DNA of 64,000 bases from Porodaedalea pini (taxonomy: Eukaryota > Basidiomycota > Agaricomycetes > Hymenochaetales > Hymenochaetaceae): the NCBI GenBank assembly GCA_002794775.1, contig NBAY01000006.1, forward strand, positions 620,001-684,000, in the 5' to 3' direction. This document shows, piece after piece, positions 31,406-42,577 of this stretch. The notes under the pieces are model-generated. The model saw only the letters and a program-made list of their open reading frames with translations. It was not told the DNA's origin and searched no databases. The position numbers and the translations under genes were made by a program. Each line of letters begins with the position of its first letter. The first letter of the stretch is position 1.

Positions 31406-33700
31406 TGGGCTGTTCTTATTAGACTTCCACCTCTGTATTTTCTACCCTCTTTGCGACTATACGATCTCCCTATCATCTACCGCGCTATTCTTAAGCCAAT
31501 TCTGGAAGCTCTCAATTATATCTCAAGCGCATTTGTTTTTGCCTTCAAGTCTGGTCGATAAGTTTCAATTGACAAGACTCCACAAAATCCATCGAACATC
31601 GACAGGTGACTTCAAAAGGAAGTCTTAATAGCGGGGGACACTGAAGCGAGCCCCTCAGAATCTCAGCGAATCCAGCGCAAAGCTGGACTAAAACCTCATC
31701 GGCCACCGACAGTGCTGGCTTTCACGGTGTATTTGTCTAGCAGGCCGGACTGTCCGATAACCCCATCGACCTAGCCGCATCATTTCTCTGAGAGGCGATC
31801 ATGTGAGGGAAGAGCCGTAGCTATCGTTCGTTCTTGGGTACAGCATATTACGGATGCCAGCAACGACGCATTGTAACAAGTCAAAGAGTCGGACATCCTT
31901 CAGCAAATAATAGCCCCTCCATTTTTAACCTACGCCACCCCCCCCCTCCCCGGTTCTCTCCCTTCCCCCCTTTTCGCACCTCAGCGGCACGAGAAGCGAT
32001 TCCACATCGGATTCAAGCTCCATCGATGCCACCGACAGTGCGGCTCCCGGTCAATGACCACTAGGTCAGACTGTGGAAGCACGAGCACTGGCTCCGACGT
32101 CAACGAGAGTAGCATCGTCGACGCCAATGCCTAGTCGTGCAAGCGCAGATCCAGGACTTCACGGACGCGAAAGGGATGCAATCGTCAGCATAGCACTTGA
32201 CGTTTAATTGCGTAGTCCGATGTCACCACTACATGGCGATGCATGAACGTACGATTATCATGAGCTACGATAATGAGAAGCATAGGACGATGACAAACAG
32301 TGCTTCGAGCTCAGATTAGCTCTCTCCTGGGAGACATTAGGTTCGACGTCGCCAATGGAGATGCAGGTGTGTGATAACTGAGTGGCACAAGGAGCGGACG
32401 GTCAGCCCGAGGGTCGGGCGCACACGATGAAAATGTACCTAGCTGACGATGTGCAGCGTTTCGTATCTCGAAGAGGAGGGTGACAGTCACCGCTGAATGT
32501 ATAGATGATTAACGCCGAGAGCGGAAGAGGCTATCAGCCATGGGTGGCAGACGGGCTATGCAGATCTGTCAGTGGGTGGATCTGTCAGTGAGTGGCATAT
32601 AAGGCAGATGAGAGTACATACTTGAGGGTGTGACGAAACCCCGTGAGGGTCTGTTAAGTATCAGGTAGATGACAAATGCTTGATATCAGGTGGGGATGGC
32701 AGATAATCTATGCGAGTAAGACGGGCGGCGCAAAGGATGAGCGGGGGAACAGACATACCTCAGGGTGACTCGAGTGCAACTTGAAGAGGTGAGGCATAAG
32801 TGCTATAGGGGGGGGAGGCAGCTTTTTTATGGACCAGTCGCGTTTGCAACTCCGACCTCCCAAAACGGGTTTCCTTGCCAGATTCGGGCTTCGAAGCTGA
32901 CTGTTTGGTTCTGTTTGACTTGTCGATCGTCGAGGTAGCTGAGCGTTTGAATGTAAGATTAAGAAGTCGAAAATCTCCCAAGGCATGACGAAGGAAGAAG
33001 TAAATCTGTAGGTCAAAAACGCTGTTTCAATCCGTTCTTTGCGAGACGCCTTTGCAGTTCTTCTGCCACCGCCAGCGGTTCTGACGCGGGAATTGTTGAA
33101 CTATAAATAACTGACGGATATTTGCTCGGGCAAATATCCGTCACTGGTCACATGACTTACACTACCATTAACTTCTTACATTGACTATATGCTCATACAT
33201 GTGAATATGAATATTCTAGTACAATTACTTTCTGTGATATATTAGTCATTTGCACTGCATATAAGAGTGGCACGCTTGCCCCTAACCTGTAGCTTTGTCC
33301 CACTTGATTTACCTGTGCTTATCTAGGAATAGATGTCAGTGAGCTCAACTTAAACCTTCGAGACATGGATGGACATTCATGTTTCATGATATAGAGCCAT
33401 TTATGCTGATTTCTCCGGTCCATTGTGTTTTGTCTTTGTTCGTATTTGTTGATAACCTGTTGACTTTCTGAGCTTGAAACTTTGAACTCCGATACGCGCT
33501 ATCTGACGCGTCATTACACGTGATCATACATTGCTCCCTCGACCAGCCGCCTGCACTGCGCATTCCTCGCTTTCTTAATTTCCTGAGCTTGCTTATAGTT
33601 GGCTGTTAATACATGCGAAGGACGGCAGACGTTCATCCTTTAAACCTCTACTCGCTAACGTGTACATCAAGACGACCGACGCGAAGACGGTCCTGAAATA
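31406..33700. other. 2.3-kb intergenic region without a recognisable gene
   Basis: Only short ORFs with no family resemblance. It includes a direct repeat of GATCTGTCAGTG around 32563-32593, a C-rich tract near 31940-31970 and a perfect hairpin at 33112-33143. The last ~200 bases are the promoter of the 5-phosphatase gene. It could be decayed transposon sequence, but no ends were found. Confidence 0.45.
33112..33143. repeat. Perfect hairpin, 14-bp arms and 4-nt loop
   Basis: TGACGGATATTTGC, loop TCGG, then the exact reverse complement. It is isolated, with no T-run after it and no gene end next to it. Confidence 0.75.
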
Positions 33701-35340
33701 ATGGCGGCTTCAGTACCAGCGCAGGATAAATTGCTTGTCCAGATCGCAACGTACAACACAAACCTTCAGGGAAATGCAGGTCTTCCACAAGACCTTGTTG
33801 ACTGGCTCGCTCCGACCCTGAAAGTCTCCAATTTCTTGTCTCGCGGCAAGCAAGCTCCTGACATTGTTGCTGTCGGGTTCCAGGAGCTGCTCCCTCTCCA
33901 CCTTGGCTGTAAGCTCTCTTGTCCTTCTCAGGAATCTATACACATCTCAAATCTCACTTTCTCGTTAACAGTGTCTGGCATTTCCCGCAAAGTCATCGAA
34001 TCCCGTGACACGTTCATCCGCTCGCAGATCGAGGAATACGCACCGAACAAGGACAGCTACATGCTTGTCGCACGCGTCGTCAACGTCGGAATCGCGCTCC
34101 TCGTGTATGCGCGTGACGAGCAGATTGGACAACGCGTGCGCGACGTGCAGACACAGTGGACAGGTTGTGGACCAGGATGGATGGGCAACAAGGGTGCGGT
34201 AGGAGTTCGATTCCGTTTGTCGGGAGAGAATGACGAAGAAGTTGGAGAAACGTTCACGTAAGTGTCGGTTTCCCTTTCACTTACAGTTGGAAACGTGGAG
34301 CTGAATAGGGCTCATCAAGCTTCGTGAACGCGCATCTCACAGCTCACTCCGGAAATCTGGAGCAACGCGTCGCGGACTACCGTCATATAGTCGGCACGCT
34401 CCTTTTCCCGCCTGTCACTCCCTCCAGCTCCAGCTCATACTCAACACTCTACGACACCTCGCACCTTTTCTTCCTCGGCGACCTCAACTTCCGCCTCGCA
34501 CTCCCGCCTACGCACGCCCTCGCCGGCTCTTCGAATCGCGCACAGTTGGTCGAGGCGCTAAAGAACGAGGCTGACCGGGAGGAGCTCAAAGAGTTTGATG
34601 AGTTGCTCAGCGAGCGCCGCAAGGGGAGTGTCTTTGCAGGGTTGCACGAGGGGGAGTTCTGGCAGTTCAAATGCACATATAAATATCAACTGAAGGAAGT
34701 CGATAGATATAAGTGCGACTTTCATTATATTCATTTTGCGTGTGATGCAATGTGTCGGTTTTCTGACTTTGGCTATGATATAGCGACAAGCGGTTACCGG
34801 CCTGGACAGACCGTGTCATGTACGCGTCGTATTTCGACTCTCCCGATACCCCAGAGAAGTCAAGCATCGAGCCCCTGCTCTATACCTCCATCCCCTCATA
34901 TACCACCTCAGACCACGTACGCCTTGTCATCATCTTGAAATTTTATCCACTGAACCCCTTTATGTGCACAGAAACCCGTCGTCGCCCTCCTGCTCGTCCC
35001 CACCCAAGTCTTCGCACCCACCCCCTCTTCCCCTTCCTCCTCCTCACTGCCTTCCACATCCTCTCCCATCACTCCCCTATCTACTTCCACTGCCACGTCC
35101 ACTCCCTCACTCCCAACCATCCCGCTCCCATCCTCTTTCACCCCCCGCGCAGACGCACACTGGATTGCGAAGCGCTACGCAGGGCGCGCGCTCGACCGGC
35201 TTGTCGGCGTGCTCTGGACGCTCCTCTGGCTTGTCGGGCTCGGCAACGCCGCCGTCGGCGCGCTCAATTTCGTCCTTGGGCTGGTGGCGTGGCGCTGGAT
35301 GAATGGCGTAGAACCGGGATCTGTGGATGTGGAGGCGTGA
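33701..35340 (+). CDS. INP54: Inositol polyphosphate 5-phosphatase, tail-anchored (Inp54-like)
   Basis: Five exons, 33701-33908, 33972-34257, 34320-34712, 34784-34916 and 34972-35340, give 462 residues. Catalytic blocks of the 5-phosphatase fold are in order: VGFQELLPL, FVNAHLTAH, FLGDLNFRL, RLPAWTDRV and TSDHKPVV. After a Ser/Pro/Thr-rich linker the C-terminus carries a hydrophobic span (LVGVLWTLLWLVGLGNAAVG and beyond), consistent with a tail anchor as in yeast Inp54 of the ER. The family removes the 5-phosphate of PI(4,5)P2. No Sac1 domain is present, which separates it from synaptojanin-type proteins. Intact. Confidence 0.88.
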
Positions 35341-35715
35341 TCGACTATTTTTTTTTTGTTCACACCCCCGTCGTGTTATACTAATGTTTGTATAACCCCC
35401 GTTACGCGATGCATGTTTCTCCTTTTACCTTCTCCATCTTTCCCCAGTCCTGTTCGGAGCAGTACTTCTGTATTTCTTTCTCTCCTATATTCTACCACCT
35501 ATGCTGCACATTCTACAATTATGCAAACTGCACTATACATGGAGTAAGTAAAAGGGTCAGTATATATCAGTCCGAGAGCAAAGGGACGACGATGATCATG
35601 AACAACAATCTAAGAAGAAGGGGGAAAGAGTGGCATGTATTATGCTCAGGGCTTCAGAGCGTACTGTCGAACAGATGCTGTAAACCAGCGATCAACACCA
35701 GTAGACAAGGTCGGA
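35341..35715. other. Convergent intergenic region
   Basis: 375 bases with the 3-prime ends of the 5-phosphatase and MFS genes, and T-runs near 35350. No gene is seen. Confidence 0.5.
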
Positions 35716-38705
35716 TCACCGGGAGTGACTCGGAGCGATGGTGCTCGCAGCCTTCCGGCCCCTCACCTGGTGGTCTTTCCCATCTACTTCCCCATCACAC
35801 CCCGCATCGGCACTGAGATCAACGAGCGTTACCTCGCGCTCTAGCTCCGGCCTCGGCGCGCCCTCCAAGTCCGCCTCCACATCCCCCGTACCGCTACTAC
35901 CAGCACCGTGCACAGGCATTCCCCTCGGCAACCGCACGAGGAAGATAAACACCATCGCGATGCCGATGCACAGGCTCGACACCCAGAAAATCGCGCTCGG
36001 GTGGCTTGCGACCGTCTTCATGTACGTCAGCCCGAAGATCGCAGGGCCGAAAATCTGTGAGCTGCGGCAGAGCAAACAAAATCAAATCAATAAACAAATG
36101 GATAACACAATATAAATAGAATGAAACGAGATGAAGTTATGGAATATGAGGGAGGAAAGGAGAGAAAAGGAAGAAATGGGGGACGTACCACATCACCTGC
36201 ACAACGCTCATCGCACCAAATAACCTCCCTGTCTCTGCCTCCCTTCTCTCACCTTTCTTCTTCCGTCCCCCTCCGCCCTCTTCTCCCACCCCCTCTCCCT
36301 CACGGATGCCCCTCCGCGCATACAACTCCAGCGCAAGCGCCTGCACCGCAGGGCCAAACCCGCCACCCCACGCAACGAGCATCCCAAGCGCGCTGAACGC
36401 CAGCGCATTCGGCGCAAGCGGGATCAGCGCATAGCACACCGCCTCGAGCGCCAGCGATGCGCGTGCGAGGCGCAGGTCGAAGGACGGCGTGTGTGGGCTG
36501 AGAGCTGCGCGCGCGTGTTGCGGATGGGGGGCGTGTGGGGCCGAGTTGGAGTTGGTCGGTTCGAGAGAGGAGGGAGCAGAGGGGGAGCCGACGAGTGTAG
36601 ATGATGAGGGCTCGGAAGGGAGGAGCGGCTCGGATGGCTCGATGGGGAGCTGAATGGCGGGTTTGGGGCGATTGAAGAATTTGATGAGGACTACGCATAT
36701 TCTGGATTAACTTCCCCTGGATTAGACGCGTGAATTAAATGCGAGCTTACGCGGGAGGACGACCGTTAGATAAACCGCACGCGACGCGCCGACAAGGCTC
36801 AGCCAGTAGCCCAGCTACCGATGCATAGAGTGAGCGCAACGGATAATATGATTTGGAGGGAAGCATACCTCTTCGGAAGTCCATCCGAATGTTGCAGCAG
36901 CGTATTGGAACTTGTACTGTATTGAAGCCTGCAGATGCATAAGACGCTCATAGTCAATACGTGTGACGCAAACCATTTCAATAAATAAATATAAATGAAT
37001 AAAACGGTACGAACCAACACGAGGCCAGCGAAGCCAGAACTCGCAGCGATGAACGTCAAGCTCCAATCTCTGCGTCTTTTCCCCAAATACGCTCCAGGCG
37101 CAACGACAACTCTCTCCGGCGCAAACACACTCAGAGGGCTCAGAAACGCAAACACCCTCTTCGCCTTCCCCAGCACCCTTAGCACCCGCACTCTCCTCCC
37201 CTCCTCCCCATCCACACTCTCAACTCTTGCCTTCTCCGTCCTCCTCCTCTCTGCTCTCCGCCGATTCGCCGCACGCGCCCGCGCAGGCAGGCTCTCCGGC
37301 ACGACGCCCCACACATACAGCGCGAACAGCGCGTGCACGCCCGTCGCGAGGTAGAACACCGCCAGCGGCGTATGCGTCGCGTGCACGAGGAGCCCACCGA
37401 GCGAGGGCCCGAGGGCCATGCCGACGAAGAGGAGCCCGAGCCCGAGGGAGAAGATGCGCGAGCGCGTGCCTGGAGAGGAGCAGTCGGCGAGGTAGGCGTG
37501 CACGGCGGCGACCATGCATGTTAGGCCTGGCGGGTAGGGAGTTAGTCAGCTGGATCGAGAGGAAGGGAGAACGGACCTCCGAAGACGCCTTCGACGATAG
37601 GTCCAAGCAGGAGGAACCAGTAGCCTCCCGGAAGCCGTCTAGAGAAAAAGTACACGAAAATGAAGATTGCGTCGCTGGGGTAAAATTCATATTTAGTAAC
37701 ATCTACATGGCTATTACTCTTGACACGCACTTGAAGAGTAAACCAATGATGGATAGACCGAGAACTTTCAGACGACCGTATCTATCAGAGAGCTAATCCG
37801 ACGCCATGAGTTTATCTCTTATTGCAGGGTATATGCGCCTCACCGAACCCCAGAACGCCGTAGTAAGGCAACTTAAAATACCCATAGTCGTCGTCATCAC
37901 TTACACAAGAGGTCGTGAGTTAACTAAATGCACAAGGTTGGATAGGAATTACGCTTACCTGCGATTATCTTTGCCGCTGCCGCCTGTACCGTAGGATCCG
38001 AAGCGCATTTAGTCGTATCTTTCGATTCATTCAACGTGCCTATGGCCACGTCCGCAGCAGCCAAAAGGGTCCGCGAGTCCAATGGCGGAAATAGCAAGCC
38101 GTCTAATGGAGGACCGTTCTGGTCCTCAGTGAAGGGGGTCGGCAGCACGCCACCACTGCCATAGATATCTAAGCCATGATGTAAATTTCCGGTCGTGTAC
38201 TCTGGCTTGTGCTGTAGGCAGGCGAGGAGGGTGTATATCTCGACTCGGGGAGCAGCACATGCAGACATGGCGATGGACGCAATAGGCATGGTGCATAAGA
38301 GCCTATAAATAAAAATGTCAGCGAAACATATGCAACGGTTGCGAGCCATGCGTGAACTCACCAGAGCGGGGACGGCCGCCTGTACCACGGACGTTTCTTT
38401 AGTGCATCCCAGTCCTCTTCCTCATTATTGTCCTCGTCGTCACTTTCAGAGGTTTCATCCTGCTCAGACTCGGTTGTCTCAGCGACGACGGTGTCCTCCG
38501 TGTCCACCCTGCGCTTATCGCGATGACCAGGGTGCACGAACTCATGCAAGAGCTCGACAGCCTCCTCCGATACAGATCCCTCAGGAAGAATAAGCGCGTC
38601 CGGGCCCTGCGGCAGATAGGGCACTTCGCGCGTCGACGCGTGCCGCGTACCGCGGGGACGGGAGCGCGACTTTGAGGGCGTCGACGGGCGTGGGGGGACC
38701 GACAT
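35716..38705 (-). CDS. MFS transporter, TetA/ZRT-like family with a large central loop
   Basis: Ten exons in consistent phase: 38362-38705, 37959-38302, 37844-37899, 37731-37792, 37577-37674, 37015-37526, 36869-36928, 36751-36814, 36197-36690 and 35716-36054. They give 790 residues. The cytosolic N-terminus is acidic (ESDDEDNNEEEDWD). The first membrane span begins LLCTMPIASIAMSACAAP. The MFS signature reads GSLSDRYGRLKVLG. Helices such as FVYFFSRRLPGGYWFLLLG and SLGLGLLFVGMALGPSLGG follow, with a long Arg-rich loop (ANRRRAERRR) and a second Ser/Pro loop before the last helices. It is likely a plasma-membrane or vacuolar proton-driven carrier; the substrate cannot be predicted. Confidence 0.85.
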
Positions 38706-39175
38706 GGGAGTAGTGCTAGTAGAGATAGAGAGTGTCTAGGGAATATAATTAGGAGATGGACATGCGGATGACGCGCTGCGGACTCGGACATCGACTTACT
38801 TACGCGTATGAGAGATGCCGAGTCCTAATCTATAGCACTTTCGCGCGATCCCATGCTATAGAAGCATTTCATGTCCATCGTGTTTCATATCACGAATGCA
38901 TGTTTGGCCTTGTAAAATGGATGAAAATGGATGAAATGGACATGGAAGGAGCCGTACACTGTACAGAGCAGTGAAGAGGCCCGGGTATGAGGGAAACAAG
39001 CCGTGGGCGTATCTGATAAGATGATCACCTTTGCCGAAGATTATCGCAGACCGCCTCTCTATCCTCGACCAAACCCTTCTCTAAGGAAAAACAGAAGAAC
39101 GTTCAGCTCATCAAGACATCCAAGCTTTCGGATGAGTCGGACATTCGCTAGCTGATCTACAGGAAACTTCCTCGA
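38706..39175. other. Divergent promoter region between the MFS and WD40 genes
   Basis: 470 bases without a supported ORF. It includes repeated ATGGA/GAAATGGA units near 38918-38945. Confidence 0.45.
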
Positions 39176-40768
39176 ATGAACGCAGCACTCACCTCAACGC
39201 TCACTGTGCCTTCGCAGACGACAACAAGCACGTTCAGCGCCGACGGGAAACATCTCGCAGTCGGCTCCGGTGCGTCTCTCTTCACTTCATACAATTCACA
39301 TCTACTCAAAGCGCGGAATAGATGACGGGAGCGTACGCCTATACGAGCCCCCTGAACCCAAAGTCCGAAAAGCCCTTCGTGGACTCGGCGCGTCCGTCTC
39401 CAGCGTCCTGTTCCACGTATCGAATGGCGACGACGTATGGGTCGCAGCGGGGAAGGGCGTGCGTCTCTCTCTCCCCCTTCTGCCTCTCCCCGAGAACTAA
39501 TGGATATTTGCTCGTAGGTACACCGCTTCGACCTCACTGCCCCCAAGATGATCTACGCGCGCGCAGATGTGACATTCGTTAAGGATATAGGACAGGATGA
39601 TGAGGACGTCGTGAACCAAGTGAGCTTGTCCCTCCTCGAGTCGGGATGTCGGAGCACGCTGATCTGACTCCCAGCTAGCCCTGAGCGCGAACCGCGCGCA
39701 CCTCGCGTGCACAACCGACGCCGGCGGCGTCTACGTCCTAGACGTTGTCTCCGGCGAAGTCTCGAAGATGAAGGCGAATCACACCTCCGTGCGTATGCTT
39801 GTTATTATTCCTGTATATCTTCTTCTTTCTCGATGATTATGGTTCTTATTTTTTTAATGTTGATTTGACAGATCGCATGGGCTGCATCCTTCATCCCCAA
39901 CAGACCGAGCGAGCTGCTCACAGGCGGGTACGACTGCGCGCTCCTCCTGCACGACTTCAAGCTCCGCACGGTCCTCGCGCGATTCGACATCGGTATATTT
40001 GTTCTCCTTCCTTCTTCCCGTTTATCTTTATTTGTTTACCTACTAACTGCTATACCGTTGTTTGACTGGTTATCCTCTTATTCGACACCGACCCCAGCCC
40101 CAGCCCCTGCACTCGCCCCAGGAATCTCCTCTCTCCCACCCTTCATCACCGCCCTCACCCTCTCCGCACGTGGCGCCATCGCAGCCGGCACCGCCGACGG
40201 CCGCATCTGGGTCGGGCTCGGCGGCGCAAAGCCAAAGTCTGGGAAGAAGGGGAAAAGAAGCAGAAAATGGGCGGGATTGAGCGAGAAGAAGGGCTCTTTA
40301 CTAAGGTTGGGAAAGCTTGGTTGCTGGGCTGTACGTCCCGTCCCGCGATTATCCTTTCCTTTGTTTCCTTTCATCTTTGTTTCAAGCTGAATTTCATCTC
40401 TAGACAATTCATCACATCCGGACGCACTCCTTTCCTGCACAGTGCACGGCAAACTCGCCTTGCACCACCTCACCTCGAATCTCAGCTCAAATCCTGCCTC
40501 TCACCCAAGCGCAAGCACGGACGTCCCGGCCGGGGACTACGCACCCTCTGGACCGCCCAGTCGGCATGTTCGAAGGTGGACGCTTTGGCGTTCTCGGCCT
40601 ACCACCAAATTCGCTGTTGCGGGGCTGCATGCGGATAAGGCGCGCGGGGCAGTGGAGATGTGGGCGCTGTCGACCTCAGACGAGGGCGTTGCAGTTGGTG
40701 GAGATGTGGGTGAGGAAGAAGAAGAGGTTGGCGGTGAAGTGATGAAGGAGACGGAAAAGACGGAATAA
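39176..40768 (+). CDS. WD40-repeat protein (WDR53-like)
   Basis: Several exons with short introns; joining them gives a continuous frame from MNAALTSTLTVPSQTTTST. WD-like units are FSADGKHLAVGSDDGSVRLYEP, VSSVLFHVSNGDDVWVAAG, LALSANRAHLACTTDAGGVYVLD and GGYDCALLLHDFK. The later part is lower in complexity, with a basic stretch (KPKSGKKGKRSRK) and an acidic C-terminus (EEEEEVGGEVMKETEKTE). The repeat pattern and a short propeller suggest WDR53, a candidate Cul4 adaptor, but this is weak. The function is otherwise unknown. Confidence 0.7.
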
Positions 40769-40905
40769 TAAGTCTAGGAGCGGTGCTTTGATTGTATAAT
40801 GTACATATGCGTATACAAAATTAAGATACCGAATAGATGAACGTCGACATAAATGCAGTACTTTTGCTTCAGCCTTATGATCATCTGGCACTCCGACCAT
40901 TCGAA

Positions 40906-42099
40906 TCAGGTTCCAACTTCTTGAGCTTCAGCTTCAGAGGCACGACGCGCCTCCTCGAGCGCCTCCAGCTCCCTGATTCGCGCAAGGTGTCTCTCACGCT
41001 TCGCCTTCAGCCGGCGCAGGTACTCCACGTCATCCACCTTCGTAATCCCAATAAATGCAAGTATGCGTTCGCCGAGTCCTGGCCCTGGCTCGGCTGCGCT
41101 CGTGTCTGTGATTGAGGCATCGCCGGTAGAAGGCGCTGCACTTCTGGAGAAGGAATCTGTAGTTTGAAGTACGGATGACTGGCCTTGCGACTGAGGTGCG
41201 ATTAACGAGGAGGCAGAGGAAGTAGAGGTGGATCGTGACTGATGTGAAGAGACGTAGCGCACACGCTGGACGTCAAGTTCATTCACGACGAGCTGCAGCG
41301 CGGTACACGCAAGCGAAGCAGTGAACGCCCCGGGAAAAATGCCTTTCGGGCCCTCTGCGATAATAATAATAAAGAACCCAAAGGAAAGAAAATCAGAATA
41401 AAGTACAGCAACAAAAAACATTCGGAAGAAAAGAGAGAAAATACGCACTCTTCCAAGCGTTGAACGCCCCGCCGAGGAGCGCACCTGTGAGTGCCGAATC
41501 CTCGAGATGGTGCGTCCGCATCGCCGACCACGTCAATGTCTGATCTACTTCCCCGTCCGCTCCACTACTGCTTCGAGCACCTGCAAGGACAGGCGAGACG
41601 ACGTGTTCCCTTAGGCCTCCAAACATATTCGGCCCTCAGCACCCTTTCAGATGAATTAAAGGCCAGATAGACTCACTGAAGAAAGCGAACGCAACAAGCC
41701 CACTATTCAACGCAGCAGCGGCAGACAAAAGCGCCGTATTGTGTCGATAGAACTTCGTTGCGTCCGGTCGAAGATTTGTCGTACCAGCAGACCCGACATG
41801 CTGCGCACCTACATCTGGAGGACCCGTCGAGCCAGCTGTAGCCTTTGCTTCAAGTTCGCGGATCGCCCGCGCTCGCCCGATCGTCGATTCGTACGCAGCC
41901 GTGAAGACAGCACCGGCCAGCGCTGTTTTTGTTTCGCAGCATCGTTAGACTCTGTGAGCGCAGCACAACGGGTTTAGGCTCAGACGGACTTGCATGAGGC
42001 GAGGGTGAGCTTTGCTATCTTGTCCGCCGTTGAGTTCTGACTCCGGCCTGTGCTCTTCGGAGAGGAAGAGGAAGAGTTTGAGGAGGCGCTGGATGACAT
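40906..42099 (-). CDS. Predicted membrane protein, Tim17/22/23-like, with a possible frameshift
   Basis: Minus-strand exons can be joined through standard introns. The N-terminus is Ser-rich (MSSSASSNSS). A Gly/Ala-rich membrane part follows (LAGAVFTAAYESTIGRARA, LLSAAAALNSGLVAFAFF, ALTGALLGGAFNAWK, GIFPGAFTASLACTALQLVV), then a Ser-rich linker and a charged C-ter helix (VEYLRRLKAKRERHLARI). Repeated small-residue membrane segments resemble the Tim17 superfamily, but no signature is decisive. Near 41930 the frame SNDAAKQK does not join ALAGAVF unless one more A is added to a five-A run. This is a real frameshift, an assembly error or an unrecognised splice. Confidence 0.55.
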
Positions 42100-42577
42100 T
42101 GATTGCTATAATTTGTGAAAAATAAAGATAGATCGACCGAAGTTATTCGGATGTAGCGATACGCATGCAAAGTCAGAGTATACTTACCTTCACTGCTAGA
42201 GTGACGAGATGCACGGGTAAGTCGCGCAAAGGACAGGACCTCACAAAAAATCACCACGCACATGACCGCGACGCGTCATCTGGAAGCGGAGCTTGAAACG
42301 TCTTTGTGTGTCGCCACGATGCATCGAATATTTATGCACCCATGCATATGAATATTACTAAGGCATGGATAACAGATGAATGAGTTAAAGCTCATTCGAC
42401 TCATCGCACTAGTACTCCAGTTTCAAGTGAATAGCTTGTTAAAAACATTATAATATTGACCTGACTAGTGTACAACCGAGACGCAGACACACTTGTATAA
42501 GGACAGATAGAGTTCAAGTAGTACAACGAGATGCAGAATCAACTATGTATGCAGATGCAAAGTAAGGACTTTTTTCA
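42100..42577. other. Divergence/upstream spacer
   Basis: Holds a short upstream stretch of the Tim17-like gene (a possible 5-prime exon near 42190-42263) and the 3-prime end of the TBC gene. It is A/T-rich near 42330-42540 and no other gene is seen. Confidence 0.4.

Noticed and set aside
35175..37702. Many overlapping long ORFs on both strands around the MFS and 5-phosphatase genes
   Set aside because: GC-rich coding exons create stop-poor shadow frames; only the frames with membrane spans and catalytic motifs were kept.
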